48,974 nt of DNA from Pyrinomonadaceae bacterium (GCA_025923035.1 JAICGQ010000002.1:1-48974); one strand, 5' to 3'. Shown: positions 8,693 through 18,800, counted from the stretch's first letter. Made by a program: numbers and translations. Notes: generated by a model not told the origin, from the sequence alone.

Positions 8693-9837
8693 GTACCCAA
8701 AGATTTACACAACTAGCGCTGTTGTTGGTCTGCTGCTGCGGCGTCGTGTTGGGCCAGGGCCGGAACTTTACTCCCGTCGAAGGCGCGAACCTGAAGGCGA
8801 AGGTTGACGCCGCCATCGCTGCGGGAAAAGCGAGTGCACCGGGCGGACGCTTCTGGGTGGCGTACCAGTTTGAAGTTAAACCAGGAGTGGCGGTCGACTT
8901 CGAGATCGTCGATAGCGCCGGCGGTGTTTACATGTCGATGGATGGAACGTCGATGATGTTCGACCCGAGACATGAGACACGCGAGTTGGGCCTGTTTCAG
9001 CTCTTCGACGCGGCGGCCGAGGCCTTCACGCGCGTCGAAGTTTACAACCTGCAACGAAAGCACGAGTTCGGTGGCTACCCGGTTTACTGGGCCGGTCGCG
9101 TTTCGAATGAAGAAAGCCTGAATTATCTGAAGTCGATCACCGACTCGCCGGAACCGCAGAAGAAGCGGCTCGCCGAACGCGCAACGTTCGCAATCGCGTT
9201 GCATGACGATGCGCGCGTCGACGCGATACTGACCGAGATGATTCGCAAGCCCGTGTCGGAGAACATGCGCTCCCGTGCAATCTACTGGCTCGGCAACACC
9301 GGCGAAACGCAGGCGAAGAACACGCTGTTCACGGAGATCATTCGCAACACGCAGGAAAGCATCGAGACGCGTGCGAGTGCGATGTCGGCGTTGGGAATGA
9401 GCCGTTCGGCGGCGACGTTGCCGCTGCTGCAGAACCTGTTTGAAACGATGACGCCGCACGAACTCAAACGTCGCGCACTCGGCGGCATCGCGCGTAACGA
9501 CAACAGCGACGGCGCCGCGACGTACCTGATTCGCGTTGCGGAAACTGAGAAAGACATGGAGTTGCGCAAGAGCGCGATTACGAATCTTGGAAGGATTGCC
9601 GGTCAGAAGAGTCTTGGCGCGTTGACGAACGCGGTCGACGGCGATGCTGAAACCGAGATTCAGAAGCAGGCGGTCGTTGCGATTGGCCGCCGTGCGAAGG
9701 ACGAAGCAATTCCGATTTTGATTCGCACCGCGCGCAATCATCCGAAGATGCCCGTGCGCAAGACGGCGATTCAGGTGCTCGGACAAACGGGCGACGAACG
9801 TGCAGTCGCGTTTTTTAGAGAACTTCTCAGTAAATAA
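8689..9837 (+). CDS. Secreted HEAT-repeat protein
   Basis: A 382-residue protein with a short signal peptide (to about residue 22). Residues 25-140 form a unique N-terminal region with FWVAYQFEVKPGVAVDFEI and a preserved GGYPVYWAGRVSNEESL block. From about residue 150 there is a row of HEAT units (MRSRAIYWLGNTGETQAKN; IETRASAMSALGMSRSAATL; MELRKSAITNLGRIAGQKSL). It overlaps the previous gene by ATGA. The two HEAT products are probably partners in one periplasmic assembly controlled by the upstream ECF sigma factor (inference). Confidence 0.85.
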   Translation: MSTQRFTQLALLLVCCCGVVLGQGRNFTPVEGANLKAKVDAAIAAGKASAPGGRFWVAYQFEVKPGVAVDFEIVDSAGGVYMSMDGTSMMFDPRHETRELGLFQLFDAAAEAFTRVEVYNLQRKHEFGGYPVYWAGRVSNEESLNYLKSITDSPEPQKKRLAERATFAIALHDDARVDAILTEMIRKPVSENMRSRAIYWLGNTGETQAKNTLFTEIIRNTQESIETRASAMSALGMSRSAATLPLLQNLFETMTPHELKRRALGGIARNDNSDGAATYLIRVAETEKDMELRKSAITNLGRIAGQKSLGALTNAVDGDAETEIQKQAVVAIGRRAKDEAIPILIRTARNHPKMPVRKTAIQVLGQTGDERAVAFFRELLSK

Positions 9838-9921
9838 TTCGTGTAACTAGTCATTATTTCTGCGTGCTCGGTTGGTTTGCGTTGCTCCCGCTGCCAAACA
9901 AAATCAAGGGAGGGTTTAGCG

Positions 9922-10278
9922 ATGAGTAGCTCGTTGACTTGGGAGAGGGAAACGAAACCCGTGTCACCTTCGACTTCGCCCAGTACGTCGCCAGTGACAC
10001 CGCACACCTTGAACAGCCTCAGAGAAGCCGCGCTAACGGTTCTGCGCGAAGTGGATTCGCTGAGCAGCAGGCTGCCGAATCCATCGCAGCAGTTTGGGTT
10101 ACAGGAGGAAGTTCAGCGCTACGAGATCGAGCTGATCAAAAGCGCGCTGCAACGGACTCGCGGCAATCAACGCCGGGCGGCGAAACTGCTGGGCGTGAAA
10201 GTCACCACGCTCAACTGCAAGATCAAGCGCTTCGGCATCTGCACCCACGACGACTCCGACGTAAGCGTCGTCGGGTAG
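9922..10278 (+). CDS. Fis-type helix-turn-helix DNA-binding protein
   Basis: About 118 residues from ATG 9922, preceded by a strong Shine-Dalgarno (AAGGGAGGG, 9906-9914). An upstream in-frame start at 9877 adds a segment with no support. The N-terminal third is Ser/Thr/Pro-rich and disordered. The C-terminal part is a complete Fis/NtrC-type HTH_8 domain: YEIELIKSALQRTRGNQRRA then AKLLGVKVTTLNCKIKRFGI. It lacks the receiver and AAA+ domains of NtrC regulators, so it is a stand-alone Fis-like protein. It follows the HEAT operon by 84 nt and could be its last gene. Confidence 0.85.
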   Translation: MSSSLTWERETKPVSPSTSPSTSPVTPHTLNSLREAALTVLREVDSLSSRLPNPSQQFGLQEEVQRYEIELIKSALQRTRGNQRRAAKLLGVKVTTLNCKIKRFGICTHDDSDVSVVG

Positions 10279-10285
10279 CTCCAGT

Positions 10286-11761
10286 TTATTTCATTCGCAC
10301 GCGCGCCAGGTTGCTGGTTTGGCCGCGTAGTGTGACGCTCACAAAAAGGGATTGACTCGCGGGTGTGTTCGCCGGCAATTTGGCGATCACCTGTGATACT
10401 CCGTCAGCGCCCGGCAAGGGTCCAACGAACTCCACTTCCAGCGGAAAGACGTTCATGCTCGCGTCCTGAAGCCTCGCCGTAACCGCGGAACTGTTTTCAC
10501 CCGCCCCCAATTGAAGATTGCTGACAAACAAACTCAACCGCGTTTGTCGATCGGTCGTGAGACTGAAGTTGATGAGGTTCGTGAGCCCAAACGGATCGCG
10601 CGACATCGATGGCGAATCGAGCGCGATTGCCAGATCGCTGTTTTCTTCCGTCGCGATCACGGGCGCCGGACCAAGCGGCGGATTGAATTGAACTCGAAAC
10701 ACCGCTCCCGATCCGATCGACAAATAGTACAGACTACCGTCAGCCCCGACCTTCAGATCCACAGGTTGCGAAATGCCGGTCGCAAATGCCGACGCCGTTC
10801 CTGTTGCGGGATCGAAAACCCGTATCCAACCACTTCCCAGATCGGCGAAGAAATATTTACCGACGAAGCTCGACGGAAACTGGACCGTTGCCGGATTGTA
10901 AAAAGTACCGCCGGTGATGGCGAATCCTGTCGTTGGACTCAATCCGTGTCCGTAAGCAAAGAGCGGCGAACGGAAGTTAATGTCCGTCGTCGGGCCTTCC
11001 GTAGTGGGCCAACCGTAATTCGATCCGGCGATGCCGTCGTTGATCTCTTCCCAGGTGTTTTGCCCGACGTCGTTGATAAACATCCGACCCGTGCCCGGTT
11101 GAAACGCGAACGTAAAAGGATTGCGCAAGCCGAGCGCCCAGATCGAGCGATTGTTTCCGGTCGCCTGGTTGAAAAACGGATTGTCGGTCGGGATCGATCC
11201 GTCTGAATTGATGCGCAGGATCTTGCCGAGCATGTTGTTGAGCGTTTGCGAGTTTGACTGCGTAGCGTTCTCACCGGTGGCGATGTAGAGCTTGCCGTCT
11301 GGTCCGAAATGGATTGCGCCGCCGTTGTGGTTCGTCGCCGACGTGAGCGGATTCAGTTCGAGAATGATCGCTTCGCTTCCGGGTACAACGACGTCGCCGT
11401 TCGCGGTAAAGCGGCTCACGCGATTGTGACGCGGATTGCTCGGAACCGTGTAATAGACGTAAAGAAAGTTATTGGTCGCGAAACCAGGGTCGAAAGCGAT
11501 GCCAAGCAGACCACGCTCGCCGGCGGGATCGACTGACAAAGTCATGAAAGGCGCCGGCAAAAGCGCGCCGTTCTTGATGACGCGCAACGCGCCGCCCTGC
11601 TGACACACGAAGATTCGGCCATCAGGCGCGATCGCCATTGCCGTGGGACTCGAAAGCCCTGTGATTGAAGTTTCCGCGAAGTTTGCGGGGAGCGTTGCCG
11701 CTTTTAGTGGGCCCAGGGACGCCAGGAACAGAACTATTAGTAATAAAAAACACCGGTACAT
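10286..11761 (-). CDS. Secreted PQQ-type sugar (sorbosone/aldose) dehydrogenase
   Basis: A 491-residue protein with a signal peptide (to about residue 22). Residues about 25-370 form a six-bladed glucose/sorbosone dehydrogenase propeller: PDGRIFVCQQGGALRVIKNG, RGLLGIAFDPGF, and the conserved His block NHNGGAIHFGPDGKLYIATG. The last 110 residues form a separate beta-rich domain. The reaction expected for the family is periplasmic oxidation of an aldose using soluble PQQ; no PQQ synthesis genes lie nearby. It is a close paralogue of the gene at 28912-30294, including long stretches of matching DNA. Convergent with the Fis-type gene. Confidence 0.88.
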   Translation of the reverse strand: MYRCFLLLIVLFLASLGPLKAATLPANFAETSITGLSSPTAMAIAPDGRIFVCQQGGALRVIKNGALLPAPFMTLSVDPAGERGLLGIAFDPGFATNNFLYVYYTVPSNPRHNRVSRFTANGDVVVPGSEAIILELNPLTSATNHNGGAIHFGPDGKLYIATGENATQSNSQTLNNMLGKILRINSDGSIPTDNPFFNQATGNNRSIWALGLRNPFTFAFQPGTGRMFINDVGQNTWEEINDGIAGSNYGWPTTEGPTTDINFRSPLFAYGHGLSPTTGFAITGGTFYNPATVQFPSSFVGKYFFADLGSGWIRVFDPATGTASAFATGISQPVDLKVGADGSLYYLSIGSGAVFRVQFNPPLGPAPVIATEENSDLAIALDSPSMSRDPFGLTNLINFSLTTDRQTRLSLFVSNLQLGAGENSSAVTARLQDASMNVFPLEVEFVGPLPGADGVSQVIAKLPANTPASQSLFVSVTLRGQTSNLARVRMK

Positions 11762-11885
11762 CGAATTTATTCCATTTTGTGTTTGCGAAGCGAAATGGGG
11801 GATTACTTTCGCGAGCGGGAGTGGTTAAACTTTATGCCGTCGAGAAACGTAACGTCAACATATTTATAATTCTGCGTAAACTCCC
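11762..11885. promoter_or_regulatory. Divergent promoter region (dehydrogenase / permease)
   Basis: This 124-nt region separates divergent genes. On the plus strand a perfect TATAAT at 11865-11870 would start transcription about 9 nt before the permease ATG (11886), giving a very short leader; no Shine-Dalgarno is seen. On the minus strand a TTGACG lies at 11853-11858, with only a poor -10 match downstream. Low certainty. Confidence 0.4.
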
Positions 11886-13112
11886 ATGCCGTTCCTCGAA
11901 GCTCTCAAACTCGCAATCTCCGCAATTCTCAGTCATAAACTGCGGTCGTTTCTGACGCTGCTGGGCGTGATTTTCGGTGTTGCTACCGTGATTGTGGTCG
12001 TGTCGCTGATCGAAGGCTTCAACGTTTACGTGGACGAAAAGATCGCGGACATCGGGACCAACGCCTTCGCCGTGCGCAAGTATTCCATTGACGATTTCGC
12101 CAGCATTGAAGCGCTGAGTGCCGCGCGACGACGCAACAAGGACATCACGCTGGAAGACGCCGAAGCGTTACGCGCGCGCGGCGGCGCGATTCACGAAGTC
12201 GGCACGAAAGCGCAGGGGATCGGCGACGTGAAGTTTGGCTCGAAGACGTTGTCGCGCATGTTCATCAACGCGACGACACCAAACATCGCGGACATCGAAC
12301 GCATTGAGGCGCAGGCGGGCCGCTATTTCAATAAGGCTGAAGACGATTCGCGCCGCAACGTCTGTTTCATCGGCGCTGATGTGGCCGATAAACTGTTTCC
12401 GACCGCAGATCCGGTGGGACAAACGATCAGGATCGACGGGCGTACTTACGAAGTCGTCGGCGTCGGTAAAGCGCTCGGATCGGTGTTTGGCCAACCGCGA
12501 GACATGTACGTCTCCATGCCGCTGCAGACGTTTCTGGCGGCCTACGGTTCGCGCCGGAGTTTAGGCATCAGCGTTACGTCGTCGGGTCCGGAGACTTATC
12601 AGGACGCGATCGACGAAGCGACCGCAGTGATGCGCACGCGGCGCAAACTCCCGCCGAGCGAGAAAGACAACTTCGGCATCATCACGCCCAAGGCGATCAA
12701 CGAGCTGCGCGACAAGATTTTCGGCACGATCCAAATCGCTGCCGTCGGCGTCACGTCGATTTCGCTCGTCGTCGGCGGCATCGTGATCATGAACATCATG
12801 CTGGTGAGCGTGACGGAACGGACGAAGGAGATCGGCATTCGCAAGAGCATTGGCGCGCGGCGCAGCGACATTGTGAAACAGTTTCTCGCCGAGTCGACGA
12901 TGCTCTCGCTTTGCGGCGGCGCGATTGGGGTCACGATTGCGTATCTGCTGGCCAAGCTTGTCGCGGTGCTTACGCCGGTGCCGACGTCGTTGCCGTTGGT
13001 GGCGGTGACGTTTGCGCTGGTCGTGTCGGCGAGTGTGGGTTTGATTTCGGGAGTTTATCCGGCGTGGCGTGCTGCGCGACTCGATCCGATCGAAGCGTTG
13101 CGTGTTGAATAG
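11886..13112 (+). CDS. MacB/FtsX-type ABC transporter permease 1
   Basis: A 408-residue permease. One N-terminal helix (about residues 20-45, FLTLLGVIFGVATVIVVVSL) is followed by a large periplasmic MacB_PCD domain (about 50-270). Three C-terminal helices follow, with the FtsX signature IGIRKSIGARRSDIVKQFL and the terminal ARLDPIEALRVE. This is the usual layout for mechanotransmission-type exporters. No ATPase gene adjoins it, so the ATP-binding partner must be encoded elsewhere. The stop codon is followed at once by heptamer repeat copy B and then by a second permease. Confidence 0.9.
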   Translation: MPFLEALKLAISAILSHKLRSFLTLLGVIFGVATVIVVVSLIEGFNVYVDEKIADIGTNAFAVRKYSIDDFASIEALSAARRRNKDITLEDAEALRARGGAIHEVGTKAQGIGDVKFGSKTLSRMFINATTPNIADIERIEAQAGRYFNKAEDDSRRNVCFIGADVADKLFPTADPVGQTIRIDGRTYEVVGVGKALGSVFGQPRDMYVSMPLQTFLAAYGSRRSLGISVTSSGPETYQDAIDEATAVMRTRRKLPPSEKDNFGIITPKAINELRDKIFGTIQIAAVGVTSISLVVGGIVIMNIMLVSVTERTKEIGIRKSIGARRSDIVKQFLAESTMLSLCGGAIGVTIAYLLAKLVAVLTPVPTSLPLVAVTFALVVSASVGLISGVYPAWRAARLDPIEALRVE

Positions 13113-13226
13113 TTGTACTTAGTTTTTGGTGCTTTGTGCTTTGTTCGCAGGTTGACAGGTGAATTCGAATCGAGCAGTACACCAGAGAACGAAGAACCAA
13201 GAACAAAGCACCAAGCACAAAACACA
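13113..13226. repeat. Heptamer-built inverted repeat, copy B
   Basis: The arms are 13113-13146 (units such as TACTTAG, TGCTTTG, TGCTTTG, ending TTCGC) and about 13187-13226 (AACAAAGCACCAAGCACAAA). The loop is about 40 nt. The element starts directly after the TAG of permease 1 and ends directly before the ATG of permease 2, filling the whole gap. Confidence 0.75.
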
Positions 13227-14495
13227 ATGAAATTTTCCGGCGGCCATTTTTTCGAAAACGTGCGCATGGGTCTCGACACCTTGTGGCAGCACAAACTCCG
13301 TTCGTTCCTGACGGTGCTCGGCGTCGTGATCGGCACGATGACGGTGATCGTTATCGCCGCGTTTGTTTCCGGCATCGACCAGCGTGTGGCGAAGGAGATC
13401 GAGTCGTTCGGCACCAACTCGATCTACATCTATCGCTTCGATCCGGGGTTCAACTTCAATCCGTCAGCCGAAGAACGAATGCGGAAGCCGCTCAGTTACG
13501 ACGACATGGTCGCGATTCGGACGGAGTGTCCTTCGGTTGCTTACGCGACGGCTTTCATGTCGCCCGTTGACTTCTTCGGTGGTCCATTCACGGAGCGAGT
13601 CTTCGTGCGGCATCGTGACATCGAAATGAAGAACGCGGCGGTCCAGGGTACCTCTTCCTCGTACTTCAAGATGGGCGTGACGAACATCGCGGAAGGTCGT
13701 TATTTCACCGACGAAGAAGACGCGCTGCATGCGAATGTCGTCGTGATTGGTAACGACGTCGCAAACACGTTGTTCCCGTACACGAAAGCCGTGGACCAAA
13801 CCGTTTCGATCAACGGACGGATTTATCGCGTTGTCGGTGTGCTGGCTGAACGCGACATCTTTCTCGTTGGCGCGGAGGATCCCAACAACGAGAACAAAGC
13901 CGTCTACATGCCTTACCTGACGCTGCGCAAACTTTATCCGGACGTAGACGACAACTTCGTGATGGCCCAGGCGCATGCGGGGAAGATGGACGCGGCGGTT
14001 GAAGAGATTCGCGAGTTGCTGCGACGCCGGCGCAAGGTGGCGTATGACAAACCGGACAATTTCGGAATTTCAACGTCGGATCAGATCCTGACGCAGTTTG
14101 GCGCGATCACCGGCGGGATATTCGCGTTGATGGTGGCGATCTCGAGTGTCGGGTTGCTGATCGGTGGGATCGGTGTGATGAATATCATGCTGGTGTCGGT
14201 CACGGAGCGGACGCGCGAGATTGGCGTGCGCAAAGCGATTGGTGCGCGAAAGCGCGACATCGTGGCGCAGTTTCTGATCGAAGCCGGAACGCTGACAGGA
14301 GTTGGAGGTTTGCTTGGGATCGCCGTCGGCAGTGGTCTCGCGTTGCTGATTCAGATGTTGATGCCGACGTACATTCCACTGTGGGCGCCGATCGTCGGGT
14401 TTGTTGTATCGGTCGGACTTGGTGTGGTGTTTGGATTGTGGCCCGCCTGGAAAGCCGCGCGGTTGAATCCGATCGAAGCGCTTCGCTACGAGTAG
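13227..14495 (+). CDS. MacB/FtsX-type ABC transporter permease 2
   Basis: About 422 residues from ATG 13227. The frame is open upstream to a TTG at 13113, but those 38 codons are just translated heptamer repeat, so the internal ATG (MKFSGGHFFENVRMGL) is chosen. The layout equals that of permease 1: one N-terminal helix, a periplasmic MacB_PCD domain and three C-terminal helices with IGVRKAIGARKRDIVAQFLI and ARLNPIEALRYE. The two products probably form a heterodimer. There is no Shine-Dalgarno in front of the ATG because the repeat occupies that space; translation may rely on coupling. The gene converges on the VWA gene with 4 nt between the stops. Confidence 0.9.
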   Translation: MKFSGGHFFENVRMGLDTLWQHKLRSFLTVLGVVIGTMTVIVIAAFVSGIDQRVAKEIESFGTNSIYIYRFDPGFNFNPSAEERMRKPLSYDDMVAIRTECPSVAYATAFMSPVDFFGGPFTERVFVRHRDIEMKNAAVQGTSSSYFKMGVTNIAEGRYFTDEEDALHANVVVIGNDVANTLFPYTKAVDQTVSINGRIYRVVGVLAERDIFLVGAEDPNNENKAVYMPYLTLRKLYPDVDDNFVMAQAHAGKMDAAVEEIRELLRRRRKVAYDKPDNFGISTSDQILTQFGAITGGIFALMVAISSVGLLIGGIGVMNIMLVSVTERTREIGVRKAIGARKRDIVAQFLIEAGTLTGVGGLLGIAVGSGLALLIQMLMPTYIPLWAPIVGFVVSVGLGVVFGLWPAWKAARLNPIEALRYE

Positions 14496-14499
14496 ATTT

Positions 14500-15819
14500 T
14501 TAGTTGGAGCCGGGGGCGAAGTAAGAGCGGCGACCGAGGATTGTGTATTCCGGGTGGCCTTTGACCTGAAAGTTCATCAGGCGTCGTTTGCCGTCGCGTT
14601 CTTTATTGGTCGGATAGTAACCGACGATGTAGCGCTGGCTGATATCTGACATGATGCGCGAGTATATTCCCTGCGCCTGCGACGGCTGCTCGAGATATTC
14701 CGTCCAGCCACCGGAGAGCGGTGCGACCGCCGCCAGCGCTTCCTGCAATTTCGCATTGTCTTGAGCGCGCATGCGCAGCACCTGGAGCGGCACGACTTTC
14801 TTGCGTGCCTCCTGTCGCGCCATGAAAGCCTCTCTCGCCTTCTTGCTCAACGTCGGCAGCATCTCGTTGATGGCCCGCTCGTCTTCGGCTTTCACAATCG
14901 CCAACTGCTGCTCCGGATCCAGTCCGACAAGCTTCGCTCCGGGCACAACCGTATAGATCGTCGCGCGCGACTTCTCGACGGTTTTGTAAACGTCGTCGAG
15001 ACTAAACTCAGTCATACCACTTCGCTGGAGCTGCCGTCTTTGCTCGACCTGTCCTTGCACGATCGCGACTAGCTCAGGCGGAAGATCAGGCGGCGTTTGC
15101 GGCACGATGATCGAGTTGCGCAAGTATTCCGCTTCATCGCCGTCCGTTTGAAAAATCACGATCGGCCGCTGGTCTTCGTCGTCAAACGCTTCCTTCAACG
15201 TGGCCATCAACGCGCTGTACTGAGCACTCTTGCCAAACTGCCTGCGCGTGCCGCCAATTCCAAGGAAGCCTTCGTTTCCACGACTCTTCTCCAGCAGCGT
15301 ATTCAGCTTCTTCTTGAGTTCGCGCTTATCGTTCGTGAACTCGGAGAGCAGTTCGACGTCGTCGGTAACGATCGCCATGCGATCCAGTGGTCCAAGCTTA
15401 TCGACCAGCACGCCGGCGGCCTCGACGCTGTTCTTGATGTAAGGAAACTGGCTGCCGCTGTAGTCGATGATCAGAACGATCGAGCGCGGCAGGCTGCGAT
15501 TGTCGCCGAGTACGAAATGACCGATCTGTTGTGGCGTGTCGTCTTCGGTGATTACGAAGTCTGACTCTTTGAGTCCCTGAACCGGTTTACCCTGCTTATC
15601 CAGGACGAGCAGTTCGGAAACGACGAGCGCCGTCTCAATCTTGATTACGTCGTCGTCATCAGAGGGGGTGCTGCGGGTGTCGGTAGTCGAATTCGTTTGC
15701 GGATCCCACTTCAGTTTTTTGAGGCTTGATCCGAAATCTTTGAGCTTAGGCTTCTCCCCGGACTGGGCAAGGGCCAGACCAGGGAGAAGCAATAAAACAA
15801 TGAGTACAACCCGAATCAT
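14500..15819 (-). CDS. Secreted VWFA-related protein (acidobacterial type)
   Basis: A 439-residue protein with a signal peptide (to about residue 18, GLALAQ). After a charged linker, a VWFA-related domain (about residues 60-410) shows the N-terminal LVVSELLVLDKQGKPVQGLK strand pattern and the MIDAS-like DYSGS motif in SIVLIIDYSGS. It ends with RYIVGYYPTNKERDGKRRLM. This corresponds to the family defined as VWFA-related Acidobacterial domain (TIGR03436), expanded in Acidobacteriota; its function is unknown and protein-protein adhesion is assumed. It starts 3 nt after the stop of the tricorn-like protease, so the two are probably translationally coupled. Confidence 0.9.
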   Translation of the reverse strand: MIRVVLIVLLLLPGLALAQSGEKPKLKDFGSSLKKLKWDPQTNSTTDTRSTPSDDDDVIKIETALVVSELLVLDKQGKPVQGLKESDFVITEDDTPQQIGHFVLGDNRSLPRSIVLIIDYSGSQFPYIKNSVEAAGVLVDKLGPLDRMAIVTDDVELLSEFTNDKRELKKKLNTLLEKSRGNEGFLGIGGTRRQFGKSAQYSALMATLKEAFDDEDQRPIVIFQTDGDEAEYLRNSIIVPQTPPDLPPELVAIVQGQVEQRRQLQRSGMTEFSLDDVYKTVEKSRATIYTVVPGAKLVGLDPEQQLAIVKAEDERAINEMLPTLSKKAREAFMARQEARKKVVPLQVLRMRAQDNAKLQEALAAVAPLSGGWTEYLEQPSQAQGIYSRIMSDISQRYIVGYYPTNKERDGKRRLMNFQVKGHPEYTILGRRSYFAPGSN

Positions 15820-15822
15820 GTA

Positions 15823-18800
15823 CTAGTTTGAAGCCGGCCGCTTGCCCCAGGTTGGCGGCGGCGGCTCGGTTGCGGAACGATTCACCGGTTTTTCTTTCAA
15901 CATCCGCATCGCTTCCTGCACAGCCCGTTCGAGTTGCGGATCGCGTCCGGCGATGACGTCTTTCGGCCAATTCTCGACGTCGATGTCCGGGCCGACACCT
16001 TCGTTCTCGACCGCCCACTTGCCGTCGCGCGTAAAGAAACCACCGCGCGGGGCGATCATCGAACCACCGTCGACAAACGGCGGCGTGTCAGCGGTGTGGA
16101 CCAATCCGCCCCACGTCCGTTTGCCGATTAGCGGACCGATCTTTCGTCGCCTGAACATGTACGGCATCAGGTCTCCACCCGATCCGGCCATCTCGTTAAT
16201 GATCATCACCTTCGGTCCCCAAATCCCGGCGGCCGGACTGGTGAACGGGAAACGATCGCCGGCGACGTTGTTGAAATAGCCGTCGAAATCGCGCTGGAGG
16301 ACGTCGATGATGTAGTCGGCCGCGGAGCCGCCGCCGTTGAAACGTTCATCGACGACGACGCCTTTCTTGTCCTGTTGCGAGAAGTAGTAGCGGTTGAAGC
16401 TGGTGTATCCCGGCTGGCCGGTGTTCGGCAGGTAGACGTACGCGAGTTGTCCATCCGACAACTTCTCGACCAGACGTCGATTCGATTCGACCCACGCGCG
16501 TCCGCGCAGTGCTGCTTCGCTCGCGACTGGAATCACAGTCACCGTGCGCGAGCCTTCCATCACCGGTTGGCTGTTGACCGTGAGCGTCGTTTGACGGTTT
16601 GCGGTGCCGTCAAGCAGTCGATGAATGTTGTCAGGCGCGCGAAGTTCGATGCCGTTGATCGCGAGAATGTAATCGCCGGTGTTTACGTTCGCTCCCGGTG
16701 TTGCGAGCGGCGAACGCAGATCGGGGTTCCAGCTTTCGTTGTCGAAGATGCGTGTCACTTTGTAACGACCGTTTTCGATAACGAAGTCTGCGCCAAGTAG
16801 ACCACCGACTTGCTGCGGCACGGTCGGCATGTCGCCGCCGCGAACATACGAGTGTCCGACGGCGATCTCCGCGCCCATCATGTCCATCAGGTAATTCAAA
16901 TCGGCGCGATGCAGCACGTACGGCAGAAACTGGCCGTACATCTGTTTCATCCCGGGCCAGTCAGCGCCGTGCATGTTCGGAACGTAGAGGTAGTCGCGTT
17001 GGAGACGCCAGCCTTCGTTGAAGATCTGTTTGAACTCTTCCTTCGGTTCGAGATACATGCGAAGCGAGTAGTTGATACGTCCGGCGCCGGCCTGTGGCGG
17101 ATTGCGATCGGCATCCACGAGGAACAACTGCGGCGCCGGCGCCGGTCCATCGCCGCCACCTGGTCCACCAAACTGTCCGCCACCGCCGCCGCCCGCGCGA
17201 TAAACGATCTTGCGACGATCGGCGCTGATCTCGTAAGCAAGGACACCGCTCGCGAAGGTGTTCACACGACGATCGCACAGGCGATAGCGCTGTAGTTCAT
17301 TTGGCGCGCCTGGTCCTCGACCCGTCTCCAGGTAAAACACGGTTCCATCAATCCCGGCTTGTAAATCGGTGTATTGACGTTGGGCGACGCCAGCGATAGC
17401 AATGATTCGTTGTGATAGTCCATCAAAATCGATCTGAACTGTCACCGGACCACGTGGGCCACGCTGGGCAGGTGTTTCACCACCTTCACCGCCGCCGCCA
17501 CCTCCAGCGGGTGCTCCCGCGGGCGGTTCACATGCGCCGGGCGCAGGTCGAGCGCGTCCCGTTCCAACGCCGCGATCTTCATCACTCTCCGGCAGCAACG
17601 GACTCGCATCTGTCTTCTTCAACACCGCCAGATACAGTCCAAAGGTCGTCTCGCGATCGTAGGAAGTCATATCCAGCCACTGCGAGCGCAAGCCGAAATC
17701 GGTCGACGCGAGGAACCACAAATACTTCCCACTCGCGTCCCACGTCGGCCAAACAGCGTCAGCCAATCCGTCCGTGATCTGCTTTGACTCACCAGTCTCG
17801 ACGTTGCTGATAAAGATCGCGTGATAAAGCGAACGCAGGCGTCCCGAATAAGCGACCCACTTCGAATCCGGACTCCACGTCGGATTCAACGTGCGCTGCG
17901 GCACCATCCACGGATCGTTGCCGACGACCTTTGCCTGCTCAGTTGCGATATCGAGCACCCAGACTTTCAGGTTCGTGTCCGTGAACAGAAGCTTCTTCGA
18001 ATCGGGAGACCACGACGGTGTGTAGTAGCGCGTGGGTTTCGCGATCGTGATCTCACGCGGCGGTGTCAAGCCATCCTGCGCTTCGATCACGAGCTTGTAC
18101 TCGCCTGACTTGTCGCTGAAGTACGAAACAAATTTCCCGTCCGGTGACCATGCCGGATCGCGTTCGGCGGAACCGCTCGAGTTCGTGAGATTGCGCACGT
18201 CACCTTTGTCGGCTGGGATCGTAAAAATCTCGCCACGCGCTTCGACGACCACGCGTTTGCCCGTTGGCGACACGGCCATGTTCGTGATGCGGTTCGAAAC
18301 GTCTTCCCAGTTGGGCATCATCCACGGAAAGTCGCCCGTCGCCACGATGTTGACGACTTTCGCCTTGCCGCTCTTCGGATCCAGTTCGTGAACGTATCCG
18401 GCCTGTTCAAACACGATCGTGCCTGAGCCCGAGTCCATCGACTTCACGTCGAAGTCGGTAAACTTCGTAACCTGCGTCAACTTTTGAGTCCTGGTTTGAA
18501 ACTCCCAAACGTTCGCGACTCCGTCGCGATCGGAGATGAAGTAAACCGAGTCGCCGACCCACACGGGCATCGTGTCTTTCGAATCTGTCCATGGCGGTGA
18601 AATGAGATCGTAAGTTTTCAGATCGACGATCCAGATCGGACGGTTTTGTCCGCCGCGATAGTTGCGACGCTCTTCGTCCCACGAGTTGTTCATGCGATAC
18701 GCGATGCGAGTGCCGTCGGGAGAAATCTTGCCCTGGTAAGCGCGTGGTATCGGCATTGGTTCCTCGACGCCGCCTTCGGACGAGACGGTCCAGAAGCGCG

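Noticed and set aside
8713-9786. 357-codon minus-strand frame opposite HEAT gene 2
   Set aside because: Repetitive Arg-rich product mirrors the HEAT repeats on the coding strand.
13113-13226. N-terminal extension of permease 2
   Set aside because: These codons are the translated heptamer repeat.
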